DNA of 64,000 nt, from positions 1,302,001 through 1,366,000 of the forward strand of contig OZ243932.1 of the NCBI GenBank assembly GCA_965214035.1. Direction: 5' to 3'. The notes under the pieces were generated by a model. The model was given only the letters and a program-made list of their open reading frames with translations. It did not search any database and was not told where the DNA came from. Positions 33,805 through 40,726 of the stretch are shown piece by piece (the first letter of the stretch is position 1; the number at the start of each line of letters is the position of its first letter). The translations under genes and the position numbers were made by a program. Source of the stretch: JAJDYQ01 sp965214035 (GTDB taxonomy: Bacteria; Pseudomonadota; Gammaproteobacteria; JAJDYQ01).

Positions 33805-34065
33805 ATGAGTACATTCATAGTCGTTCCAGTCAGTGGAACAACGAACATTGATCAAGTATTGCCAAAGAAGTTCGGCAATAAGGCTTTGCAACTGCCCAGA
33901 GGTGAATGGCTCGTTGCTTACGATGGTACCAGCCGCCAGCTCTCAGACGACATTGGGATTGGTGAATCGCCATCAGATTCTGCGATCATTCTCAACTTTT
34001 CAGCCTATTGGGGGCTGGCCGGGCAAGATGTGTGGGAATGGATTGCAGCTAACAGAGGAACCTGA
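33805..34065 (+). CDS. Small uncharacterised protein of the rplI-dnaB insert
   Basis: 86 residues: IVVPVSGTTNIDQVLPKKF, LPRGEWLVAYDGTSRQL, IILNFSAYWGLAGQDVWEW. It looks like a compact alpha/beta protein without signal or membrane segment. Similar short proteins, followed by a coiled-coil membrane protein as here, exist in other bacteria as far as I recall, but I know no function. Its stop overlaps the start of the next gene (TGATG), so the two are translationally coupled. The pair is on the opposite strand to the surrounding ribosomal/replication genes, which marks it as an insertion. Confidence 0.72.
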   Translation: MSTFIVVPVSGTTNIDQVLPKKFGNKALQLPRGEWLVAYDGTSRQLSDDIGIGESPSDSAIILNFSAYWGLAGQDVWEWIAANRGT

Positions 34066-34388
34066 TGCACCATAAAACGGGTGCGCGAAATAGCACGGCG
34101 ACTACACCCGATCAGGTAGGTAATCCGTCTGTTTCACCTCAAGATTTTGGTCGAGCTGACCATAACTTTACATTACAGATAGTGATGGAGTTGCAAAAAA
34201 GCACTGGTCAGTTAACCAGTAGTGTTGAGTCATTGAAAGATATCATCGAAAAACAAGATAAAAAAATTAACGATCTTGAAAATGCTGTTATAGGTGTATC
34301 AAAGAAAATTTATGCCGCTACAGTAGTGTTGGCAATTCTTGTAGCAATAGGTGGTTTTAACGTACCATGGGATTTGATGGTTAAATAA
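34065..34388 (+). CDS. Small coiled-coil, C-terminally membrane-anchored protein
   Basis: 107 residues. A polar N-terminus with DFGRADHNFTLQIVMELQK is followed by a coiled coil (TSSVESLKDIIEKQDKKIND and LENAVIGVSKK) and one membrane segment (AATVVLAILVAIGGF) near the end. This layout suits a tethering or oligomerising partner of the preceding protein, with which it overlaps by one base. Such two-gene cassettes may be toxin-antitoxin-like or phage-derived, but nothing in the sequence decides that. Confidence 0.7.
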   Translation: MHHKTGARNSTATTPDQVGNPSVSPQDFGRADHNFTLQIVMELQKSTGQLTSSVESLKDIIEKQDKKINDLENAVIGVSKKIYAATVVLAILVAIGGFNVPWDLMVK

Positions 34389-34473
34389 ATCACTTTTCAA
34401 CAAGAATAAAGTATCCAATTTTCCACGCCCCAGCCCTAATCAAAGGTCGATGTGCGTGTCTGCTCGGCGGTAC

Positions 34474-34638
34474 TCAGGCGATGGCTTCTCTGTAAGTGAT
34501 GCGCCGACCGATAGCCAGCACCAGCATGGCGTCAATTCGCTTCGTTGTGGAAACATGTGTATTGCCGGCATTCAGGCGGAAAGTGACTTCATTGACATAG
34601 CGGTGCAGATGCTTGCGGCTGGCCTGATGCCAGGCAAA
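34474..34638 (-). pseudogene. C-terminal remnant of an IS1595-family transposase
   Basis: On the minus strand about 54 codons read FAWHQASRKHLHRYVNEV, TFRLNAGN, KRIDAMLVLAIGRRITYRE and a stop at 34474. This corresponds to the end of ISXO2-type transposases (compare LHRYVNEFAGRHND in the element at 21-23 kb, but not a close copy). The rest of the transposase and its ends are gone. It suggests that the small insert arrived with or next to an insertion sequence. No other feature is seen in 34389-34727. Confidence 0.72.
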
Positions 34639-34727
34639 TTAACAGATTAATCCTGGGAAGCTACAGCCTTTGCTCGTGGAAATAACCCAATGGCTGTCAC
34701 CAAGGGCTAATGTCTAATTTCTGCAAA

Positions 34728-35180
34728 CTATTCTCCAGCTTCAACATTGAGCTGCACGCTGACATCTACATCGGTATGCAGGTGCAGGCCGATTTGGTAT
34801 TCACCAACCGTACGGATCGGGCCTTCGGGCATTCGGACTTCTTTTCTCTCAACTTCAATACCTGCCGCCATAACTGCCTCAGCAATCTGACGCGGACCAA
34901 CCGAACCAAATAATCTGCCTTCTGTCCCCGCTCTGGAGAGCAGCGTCACCGGGCCAATAGCTTCGATTTCAGCCTTACGGGCCTCCGCCGCCGCCAGAGA
35001 TTCTGCCGCTTGCCTTTCAAGTTCGGCACGCATGGCCTCAAATTCGGCCAGATTCGCGGCCGTGGCAGGCTTGGCCTTACCTGTCGGCAGTAGATAGTTA
35101 CGCGCGTAACCCGGCTTGACGGTTACCTTGTCACCCAGGGCACCCAGGCTGCCTACTTTTTCCAGTAATATAACGTCCAT
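34728..35180 (-). CDS. rplI: 50S ribosomal protein L9
   Basis: 150 residues from the ATG at 35180, which has GGAGG 7 bases upstream. The N-terminal domain MDVILLEKVGSLGALGDKV with VKPGYARNYLLPTGKA is the 23S-binding part. A long connecting helix (EFEAMRAELERQAAES) leads to the C-terminal domain with LFGSVGPRQIAEAV and VGEYQIGLHLH. It is the last gene of the rpsF-rpsR-DUF2232-rplI operon. Downstream lies the foreign insert that now separates it from dnaB. Confidence 0.97.
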   Translation of the reverse strand: MDVILLEKVGSLGALGDKVTVKPGYARNYLLPTGKAKPATAANLAEFEAMRAELERQAAESLAAAEARKAEIEAIGPVTLLSRAGTEGRLFGSVGPRQIAEAVMAAGIEVERKEVRMPEGPIRTVGEYQIGLHLHTDVDVSVQLNVEAGE

Positions 35181-35231
35181 AATAATGCCTCCATCATAAT
35201 CAAGTATTCTTTCCAAATCGGTCGATGCAGT

Positions 35232-36185
35232 TCATCCATCTTTATCGGATTCTTCATCATCAACTGTTTCGTTGTTCGCCGGTGTCTGTCTGCTGATACG
35301 TGAACGAAAGCCGAACCATGTGTCTATAAGACCAAGACCGGATAATACCGGAGCAGTATAGTACGGTATCACTGCCAGCAAAATATAAATGGCAAGCAGC
35401 CAGCCGATGTTCATCCCTGCCTGTAAAACAAGGTGGTGAATCACCGCTAGTCCTTGAAACAGGAACAGCAGCCACACTACTGTTGCCAGATCGGTCGTCA
35501 GTGCAAGCTGACCGGTCAGTGATATGGCAAGCAGGGCCAGCATGGACCATGCTGTGAAACGCCCCAGCTTCAGGCTGTGAAATTCCCTTTGAAAACCACC
35601 CGGATTAAACAGTATTGCCTGCCACCAGCGGGCCAACAGCAGACTGCCGATGATCAGTAAGCATATCAGGCCAGCAATACCACCCGTCATAACCCGCGAA
35701 AAACCCACCAGTAACTGATTCAGTTCCGCTTCGTCCTGAACAAGTTGTGTCTGAGCCAGTTGTGGCCGCAGATGCTGGTCCAGCAGCCCCAGCCAGTATT
35801 CAGCCGGGTCACCCAGTATCAGGTAGGCATTGATGACCAGAAGTGCGCCAATCGCACCGGCGGCATTGATCATGACGGCCGCTGAGGCATATCGGCGATA
35901 TGCCTGTGACACCAGCCAGGTCAGCATCCAAAGAGTCGTGCAGATCATGAATCCCACCCAGATGGCCGGGCTGCCACTCAGAGACAGGGCAAACATCAGA
36001 ACCGCGCTGATTATAGCCATTAACAGGCCTTCCCCGGCTCCTATCCGTAAGCCAACCAGCGCCAGAGAGGCCAGACTGATTAACAGCAGAGGGGGAAACG
36101 CTATGCTCAGTATGGCAAATCCACCGGTCACGGTCAGCGCACTGACCCGCCCGGCCAACACCCATCCTGCAAAAGCCTTCATCAT
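35232..36185 (-). CDS. DUF2232 membrane protein of the rpsF-rplI operon
   Basis: 317 residues with eight or so hydrophobic segments (GGFAILSIAFPPLLLISL, AVMINAAGAIGALLVINA, GIAGLICLLIIGSLLLA, WLLAIYILLAVIPYYTA) and a short charged tail (DDEESDKDG). Genes of this kind between rpsR and rplI are common in proteobacteria (YbbS/DUF2232). They resemble S-components of transporters, but no substrate is known. Its position inside a ribosomal operon is conserved rather than accidental. Start at 36185 has no strong ribosome site. Confidence 0.85.
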   Translation of the reverse strand: MMKAFAGWVLAGRVSALTVTGGFAILSIAFPPLLLISLASLALVGLRIGAGEGLLMAIISAVLMFALSLSGSPAIWVGFMICTTLWMLTWLVSQAYRRYASAAVMINAAGAIGALLVINAYLILGDPAEYWLGLLDQHLRPQLAQTQLVQDEAELNQLLVGFSRVMTGGIAGLICLLIIGSLLLARWWQAILFNPGGFQREFHSLKLGRFTAWSMLALLAISLTGQLALTTDLATVVWLLFLFQGLAVIHHLVLQAGMNIGWLLAIYILLAVIPYYTAPVLSGLGLIDTWFGFRSRISRQTPANNETVDDEESDKDG

Positions 36186-36215
36186 GGCATAGCTACCAGC
36201 CAGTCGCTTTTGCAG

Positions 36216-36443
36216 CTATTTATGCGCATCACTATAGGGCAGCAGGGCCAGATAACGGGCACGCTTGACAGCAGATGCTAATTGTCGCTGGTATCGGGCG
36301 CTCGTGCCGGTAATGCGGCTGGGCAAAATTTTACCCGATTCGGTGATGTATTCCTTTAGCAGTTCGATATCCTTGTAGTCAATCTGCTCAATACCTTCAA
36401 CTGTAAAATGACAGTATTTTTTGCGACGAAAAAAACGGTTCAT
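36216..36443 (-). CDS. rpsR: 30S ribosomal protein S18
   Basis: 75 residues: RFFRRKKYCHFT, then IDYKDIELLKEYITESGKI, PSRITGTSARYQRQLA and AVKRARYLALLPY. This is the complete S18 that pairs with S6 on the platform of the 30S subunit. ATG overlaps the rpsF stop by 4 bases and has AGGAGGG upstream inside rpsF. Confidence 0.97.
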   Translation of the reverse strand: MNRFFRRKKYCHFTVEGIEQIDYKDIELLKEYITESGKILPSRITGTSARYQRQLASAVKRARYLALLPYSDAHK

Positions 36444-37051
36444 GATTCCACCCTCCTGGTGTCTGTTTCGGTTCCGGCATTTTGATCAGGTTCGACCTCC
36501 TCATCGGGAGATTGCCGGCCCCTGTCTCCTTGTGATTGCTGTTCGTCCGGTTCCTGTTCGTCCGATGCCTGTTCGTCCGGTTCCTGTTCGTCCGATGCCT
36601 GTTCGTCCGATGCCTGTTCGTCCGATGCCTGTTCGTCCGATGCCTGTTCGTCCGATGCCTGTTCGTCCGGTGCCTGTTCGTCCGGTGCCTGTTCGTCCGA
36701 TGCCTGTTCGTCCGGTTGTTCCGTTTCCTTCTTTTCTTCTTTTGCCAGAGGTGATGCTTCGGTCGGAGCTTTTTTGGTGCGCATAATCATGTTGCGAATG
36801 ACAGCATCATTAAATCGGAAGGCATTTTCCAGTTCATCAATGGTGGCTTGATCGCATTCCACATTCATCAGAACATAGTGCGCCTTGTGTATGTCCTGAA
36901 TCGGGTATGACAACTGGCGGCGTCCCCAGTTTTCAAAGCGGTGAACCAGACCACCGCCATTTTCTATCACGGCACGGTAACGACCTACCATCGCTGGAAC
37001 CTGCTCGCTCTGGCCGGGGTGGACCAGAAACACGACTTCGTAATGTCTCAT
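36440..37051 (-). CDS. rpsF: 30S ribosomal protein S6 with a long acidic DEQ-repeat tail
   Basis: 203 residues from the ATG at 37051 (AGGAG upstream); ordinary S6 is 100-135. Residues 1-95 are a normal S6: MRHYEVVFLVHPGQSEQVP, WGRRQLSYPIQDIHKAHYVL, FRFNDAVIRNMIMRTKKA. The remaining 108 residues are a low-complexity tail with twelve DEQ units spaced by five residues (15 bp). In E. coli the S6 tail receives extra glutamates from RimK; here an acidic tail is encoded directly and hugely expanded. It is first in the operon and overlaps rpsR. The tail may vary in length between strains because its DNA is a 15-bp tandem repeat. Confidence 0.95.
   Translation of the reverse strand: MRHYEVVFLVHPGQSEQVPAMVGRYRAVIENGGGLVHRFENWGRRQLSYPIQDIHKAHYVLMNVECDQATIDELENAFRFNDAVIRNMIMRTKKAPTEASPLAKEEKKETEQPDEQASDEQAPDEQAPDEQASDEQASDEQASDEQASDEQASDEQEPDEQASDEQEPDEQQSQGDRGRQSPDEEVEPDQNAGTETDTRRVES
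36541..36715. repeat. 15-bp tandem repeat coding for the S6 tail
   Basis: Twelve units of the type GTTCGTCCGATGCCT (plus strand), coding DEQAS/DEQAP/DEQEP on the minus strand. All units are multiples of three, so changes in number keep rpsF in frame. Confidence 0.92.
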
Positions 37052-37114
37052 AATATCTCCTCGCGGGTTTTGCCTTCCGCTCGTCATCGCTCTGACGCCG
37101 GTAAGACAAGGAGT

Positions 37115-37145
37115 AAAAAAAATCGGGGCTTATCAATAATGCCCC
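37115..37145 (-). terminator. Rho-independent terminator after the TauE/SafE gene
   Basis: Minus strand: GGGGC (37141-37145), 11-base loop, GCCCC (37125-37129), then after GA eight T (complement of 37115-37122). It lies 66 bases past the permease stop and separates it from the rpsF operon. The rpsF promoter should lie just beyond, in 37052-37115, but no clear boxes are seen. Confidence 0.8.
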
Positions 37146-37210
37146 TCGAACGATCACTGATCATACACGACTGGACGGCTGGTATCAATCATTTACCGTG
37201 CGTGACTGCT

Positions 37211-37999
37211 CTATAGCAGCGACCATATCATTCGACCCGCCATGACCAGTAAAAAAAGGGAGAATAACAGGCCCAGGGTTCGTTCGGGTATGATATGAGC
37301 GAGCCTTGCTCCCAGTGGCGCAAACAGTACACTGGCCGAAACAACACCCGCGAAGATCGGCAGGTTGATATAGCCGATGCTGTTTTCCGGGAGGCCGGCC
37401 TCATTCTGGCCCGTAATCACATAACTGACAGCCGATATCAGGGCCAGCGGCATTCCCACCGCGGCTGCTGTAGCGACTGCCCTGCGAATGGGCATTGAGC
37501 AATAGCTGAAAAAAGGCACGTTAATCACACCGCCGCCAATTCCCATCATGGATGAGACAACACCGTTCACAAGCCCTATTCCTGACATGCCAGCCAAACC
37601 GGGCATCTGATGTTTCCCTTCGACTGTGCCCGCAAGCGCACGTATGGCAGCAATAACAAGAAATCCGATAAAAGCAATGTGCAGTATTTCCCCCGGCAGC
37701 CGATCCACGATCACTGCGCCGACAACGGCACCTGCCAGTATCGAGGGTGTAAGCCGCCAGACAACAGGCCACTCTATCGCGCCTTTCCGATGATGGACAT
37801 AGATTGAAGGCAGCGCACTTACCGCGATGGTCGCCAGCGATGTGCCAACGGCTATTTTAATCATCATGTCAGCGGATACACCTTCAGCATCAAGGATGAT
37901 CACGATAACGGGTACAATGATCGTGCCGCCACCAATACCCAGCAAGCCGGCAAGCATCCCGGCAGTGACACCCGCCAACAACAAGCTCATTATATCCAT
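37211..37999 (-). CDS. TauE/SafE-family sulfite/sulfonate exporter-like permease
   Basis: 262 residues if started at the ATG at 37999. Two repeats of about four membrane segments with the family motif: GMLAGLLGIGGGTIIVPV near the start and GVVSSMMGIGGGVINVPF in the middle. Such permeases move sulfite, sulfoacetate or related organosulfur anions; substrate here is unknown. It follows epmA by 16 bases on the same strand and ends with a terminator, so it is the last gene of an efp-epmA-permease unit. Confidence 0.9.
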   Translation of the reverse strand: MDIMSLLLAGVTAGMLAGLLGIGGGTIIVPVIVIILDAEGVSADMMIKIAVGTSLATIAVSALPSIYVHHRKGAIEWPVVWRLTPSILAGAVVGAVIVDRLPGEILHIAFIGFLVIAAIRALAGTVEGKHQMPGLAGMSGIGLVNGVVSSMMGIGGGVINVPFFSYCSMPIRRAVATAAAVGMPLALISAVSYVITGQNEAGLPENSIGYINLPIFAGVVSASVLFAPLGARLAHIIPERTLGLLFSLFLLVMAGRMIWSLL

Positions 38000-38015
38000 C
38001 GTCAAATTTGAGGTT

Positions 38016-38972
38016 CTATTGTCCGGCCTGCCAGCCGAACGCCATGGTTTCGCGAATAGAATTCATGCCACTTTCCCACATCAAAAGACGGTCCAATCCT
38101 AAAGCCACACCGGTTGTTTCAGGTATTCCGTGCTCCAGTGCCTTGAGAAATGGTTCGTCAAGGGCTATGGATTTCTGCCCGTGTATGCAGCGTCGCCGGT
38201 TTTCCTGTTCAAATCGCCGGTATTGTTCATGGGCATCTGTCAGCTCTTCAAAACCGTTGGCAATTTCTATACCGTCGGCATACAGTTCAAAACGTCGGGC
38301 AGTCCGCGGGTCTTGCGGATTGAGTCTTGCCAGAGCCGCCTGATCGGCCGGATAGTCCCGAATAAAGCTCAACCCTTCCATCTGCGGCTGTATGATAATA
38401 GACAGTACCCAGTCAAGCGCCGTGTTCCAGTTGTCTGTCACATCTATCGGGCATTCGTGACCGGCCATATCGCACCATGACAGCAGCGCTGCCTTGTCTT
38501 CTCTCAGTGGGTCAATGTCGGTGTATCGGGCAAACAGGTCCTGGTAGCTGATCGTTTCGATGTCGGCAGCCGCCGGATGTGCCGTACATAGTCGGGCCAG
38601 CAGGTCGGTGATTTCCTGCATCAGGCAGTATTGATCAAAGCCGGGCCGATACCATTCCAGCAAACTGAATTCCGGATGGTGCAGTCTGCCCGGCCCGTCA
38701 GCACGAAACACCCGACTGATTTGATAGATCGGTCCGCTATCGGCCGCCAGCAGACGCTTCATGTGGTATTCAGGGGATGTCTGCAGATAGTAGTCGCGAT
38801 GCCCGAAGTGAACAGCAAGGCTTTCTGTCTGCGGGTCAGTCACAGTAGCCGCTGCCAGTATGGGCGTTTCGACTTCCAACACATCGCGCTCTTCAAAAAA
38901 TGCCCGGATCTGTTTGAGCCATGTCGCGCGCATTCGCAACATGGCTGTAGATGCGTCAGGACGCCAGTTCAT
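38016..38972 (-). CDS. epmA: Elongation factor P--(R)-beta-lysine ligase EpmA
   Basis: 318 residues, resembling the catalytic domain of class II lysyl-tRNA synthetase without the anticodon domain (GenX/PoxA). Motif 2 is in PIYQISRVFRADGPGRLHHPEF, and motif 3 in TTGVALGLDRLLMW. VETPILAAATVTDP is family-specific. It attaches beta-lysine to Lys34 of EF-P. It follows efp by 12 bases, and the aminomutase epmB that supplies beta-lysine is divergent to efp, so the whole pathway is in 2.6 kb. Confidence 0.96.
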   Translation of the reverse strand: MNWRPDASTAMLRMRATWLKQIRAFFEERDVLEVETPILAAATVTDPQTESLAVHFGHRDYYLQTSPEYHMKRLLAADSGPIYQISRVFRADGPGRLHHPEFSLLEWYRPGFDQYCLMQEITDLLARLCTAHPAAADIETISYQDLFARYTDIDPLREDKAALLSWCDMAGHECPIDVTDNWNTALDWVLSIIIQPQMEGLSFIRDYPADQAALARLNPQDPRTARRFELYADGIEIANGFEELTDAHEQYRRFEQENRRRCIHGQKSIALDEPFLKALEHGIPETTGVALGLDRLLMWESGMNSIRETMAFGWQAGQ

Positions 38973-38984
38973 CCCGGATACGGA

Positions 38985-39557
38985 TTATTCGTCTTTGGCC
39001 CTGGAAACATATTCACCGGTACGGGTGTCAATTTTTAACAGGTCACCTGCCTCGATGAAGAGCGGTACCCGAACTGTGGCACCTGTTTCAAGTGTGGCAG
39101 GCTTGACACCGCCCTGTGCGGTATCGCCTCGCATGCCCGGCCCGGTTTCGGTTACCGTCAGATTGACGAAGTTGGGCGGCTCAATACTGATAGGAACACC
39201 ATTCCATAGTATTACTTTGCATATATCCTGTTCTTTCAGCCATTGTGTCTGGTCACCTATCGCCATCGCATCTGCCTGCACCTGTTCATAGGTCACCTGA
39301 TCCATGAAATGCCAGTATTCGCCATCGCTGTAAAGGTATTGCATGTCAGTATCCATAACGTCCGCCGCTTCAACTTTTTCCCCCGACTTGAAGGTTTTGT
39401 CGATGACACGACCTGTCTTCAGATTTCTGATCTTTACCCGGTTGAATGCCTGACCTTTGCCGGGCTTGATAAATTCATTTTCGATGATGTGACAGGGGTC
39501 TCCGTCAAGCATGATTTTAAGGCCGGACTTGAATTCATTTGTGCTGTAAGATGCCAT
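38985..39557 (-). CDS. efp: Elongation factor P
   Basis: 190 residues from the ATG at 39557, which has AGAGG upstream. Domain I carries the modified loop IKPGKGQAF with Lys34, the target of beta-lysylation. Domains II and III (VMDTDMQYLYSDGEYWHFMD; VPLFIEAGDLLKIDTRTGEY) are complete. EF-P rescues ribosomes stalled at polyproline. The start codons of efp and epmB are only 43 bp apart on opposite strands, so they share a promoter region. Confidence 0.97.
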   Translation of the reverse strand: MASYSTNEFKSGLKIMLDGDPCHIIENEFIKPGKGQAFNRVKIRNLKTGRVIDKTFKSGEKVEAADVMDTDMQYLYSDGEYWHFMDQVTYEQVQADAMAIGDQTQWLKEQDICKVILWNGVPISIEPPNFVNLTVTETGPGMRGDTAQGGVKPATLETGATVRVPLFIEAGDLLKIDTRTGEYVSRAKDE

Positions 39558-39600
39558 TTTTTCCTCTGGATAGTAAAGCAAATATCGTTGGAAGCTCCCT

Positions 39601-40602
39601 ATGATACCTCGAATCCTGTCCCAAAGCACTGACTGGAAGTCGGCTCTGCGTCAGGCAGTGACTCAACCGGAAGTTCTTCTGGAGTTGGTGGAGCTGCCCA
39701 GATCACTGTGGCTTGAAAAGGCTACACAAGCCAGTCAGGCTTTCCCGCTCAAGGTACCCATGGCATACATTCGGCGAATCGAAAAAGGTAATCCACAGGA
39801 CCCTCTGTTGTTACAGGTTTTGCCTCTAAAACAAGAGCTGGATGCAACAGCCGGCTATACGTCGGATCCGGTTGGCGAGATCGGTTCGGTATGTACGCCC
39901 GGATTACTGCACAAGTATCATGGCAGGGCACTGATGATCACCACGGGAGCTTGTGCAATACATTGCCGGTATTGCTTCCGGCGCCATTTCCCGTATCCCG
40001 AACTACACACGGGCGGACATCATCTGCAACCAGCACTGGATTATCTGCGTTCTCACGAGGAGATCGAGGAGGTCATTCTCAGTGGCGGCGACCCTCTGGT
40101 GCTCGATAATGATGTTATCAGCAGGCTGTTATCACAGTTAAAGGAAATACCACAGATTCAGCGAATACGCATCCATTCGCGTTTGCCCATCGTATTACCT
40201 GAACGAATCAATGAGGCTTTTTTAAGAGTTCTGGAACCTTATAGCGGTATGCTCGTTATGGTCATTCATGGTAACCATGTCCAGGAGTTGGACAGTACAG
40301 TCGCGGAAGCTATCAACAGCCTGAATCAGGCTGGAATACGAATTTTTAATCAGACGGTGCTGCTGAAGAATATCAATGACAGTATATCGGCTCTATGCTG
40401 CCTGTCAAAGGCACTCTTCGATTTACATGTGCAGCCCTATTATCTTAATATACTGGACAGGGTTGCCGGGGCTTCTCATTTTGAGGTCCCGCAAGCAGAG
40501 GCTGTTGCCCTGCATGATGGCATGAAAAGCCAGTTGCCCGGCTATTTGATTCCCCGGCTTGTCAGAGAAGTTTCCGGAGAGTCTTCCAAGGTCTGGATTT
40601 AA
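39601..40602 (+). CDS. epmB: EF-P (R)-beta-lysine 2,3-aminomutase EpmB
   Basis: 333 residues of the radical-SAM lysine 2,3-aminomutase family. The cluster cysteines are C118, C122 and C125 in CAIHCRYCF. The GGDPL motif is in EVILSGGDPLVLDND, and PLP-binding LNILDRVAGASHF follows. It lacks the extra N- and C-terminal parts of clostridial enzymes, as expected for EpmB. It converts (S)-alpha-lysine to (R)-beta-lysine for EpmA. Divergent from efp. Confidence 0.95.
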   Translation: MIPRILSQSTDWKSALRQAVTQPEVLLELVELPRSLWLEKATQASQAFPLKVPMAYIRRIEKGNPQDPLLLQVLPLKQELDATAGYTSDPVGEIGSVCTPGLLHKYHGRALMITTGACAIHCRYCFRRHFPYPELHTGGHHLQPALDYLRSHEEIEEVILSGGDPLVLDNDVISRLLSQLKEIPQIQRIRIHSRLPIVLPERINEAFLRVLEPYSGMLVMVIHGNHVQELDSTVAEAINSLNQAGIRIFNQTVLLKNINDSISALCCLSKALFDLHVQPYYLNILDRVAGASHFEVPQAEAVALHDGMKSQLPGYLIPRLVREVSGESSKVWI

Positions 40603-40726
40603 TCGCTATCAGCTAATGATCCGCCGTTGCACCGCAACATTAAATGTAAGAGAATGTCGGTATGTTCGGCAATTAAAACAGCCTGCATGTATTTCATATC
40701 CTCTGGTATAAGACTCGGAATTCAAG

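Noticed and set aside
36421..36786. Plus-strand MPVRPVPVRP-type repeat protein
   Set aside because: Mirror of the 15-bp repeat coding the S6 tail; the minus strand has rpsF with ribosome site and operon context.
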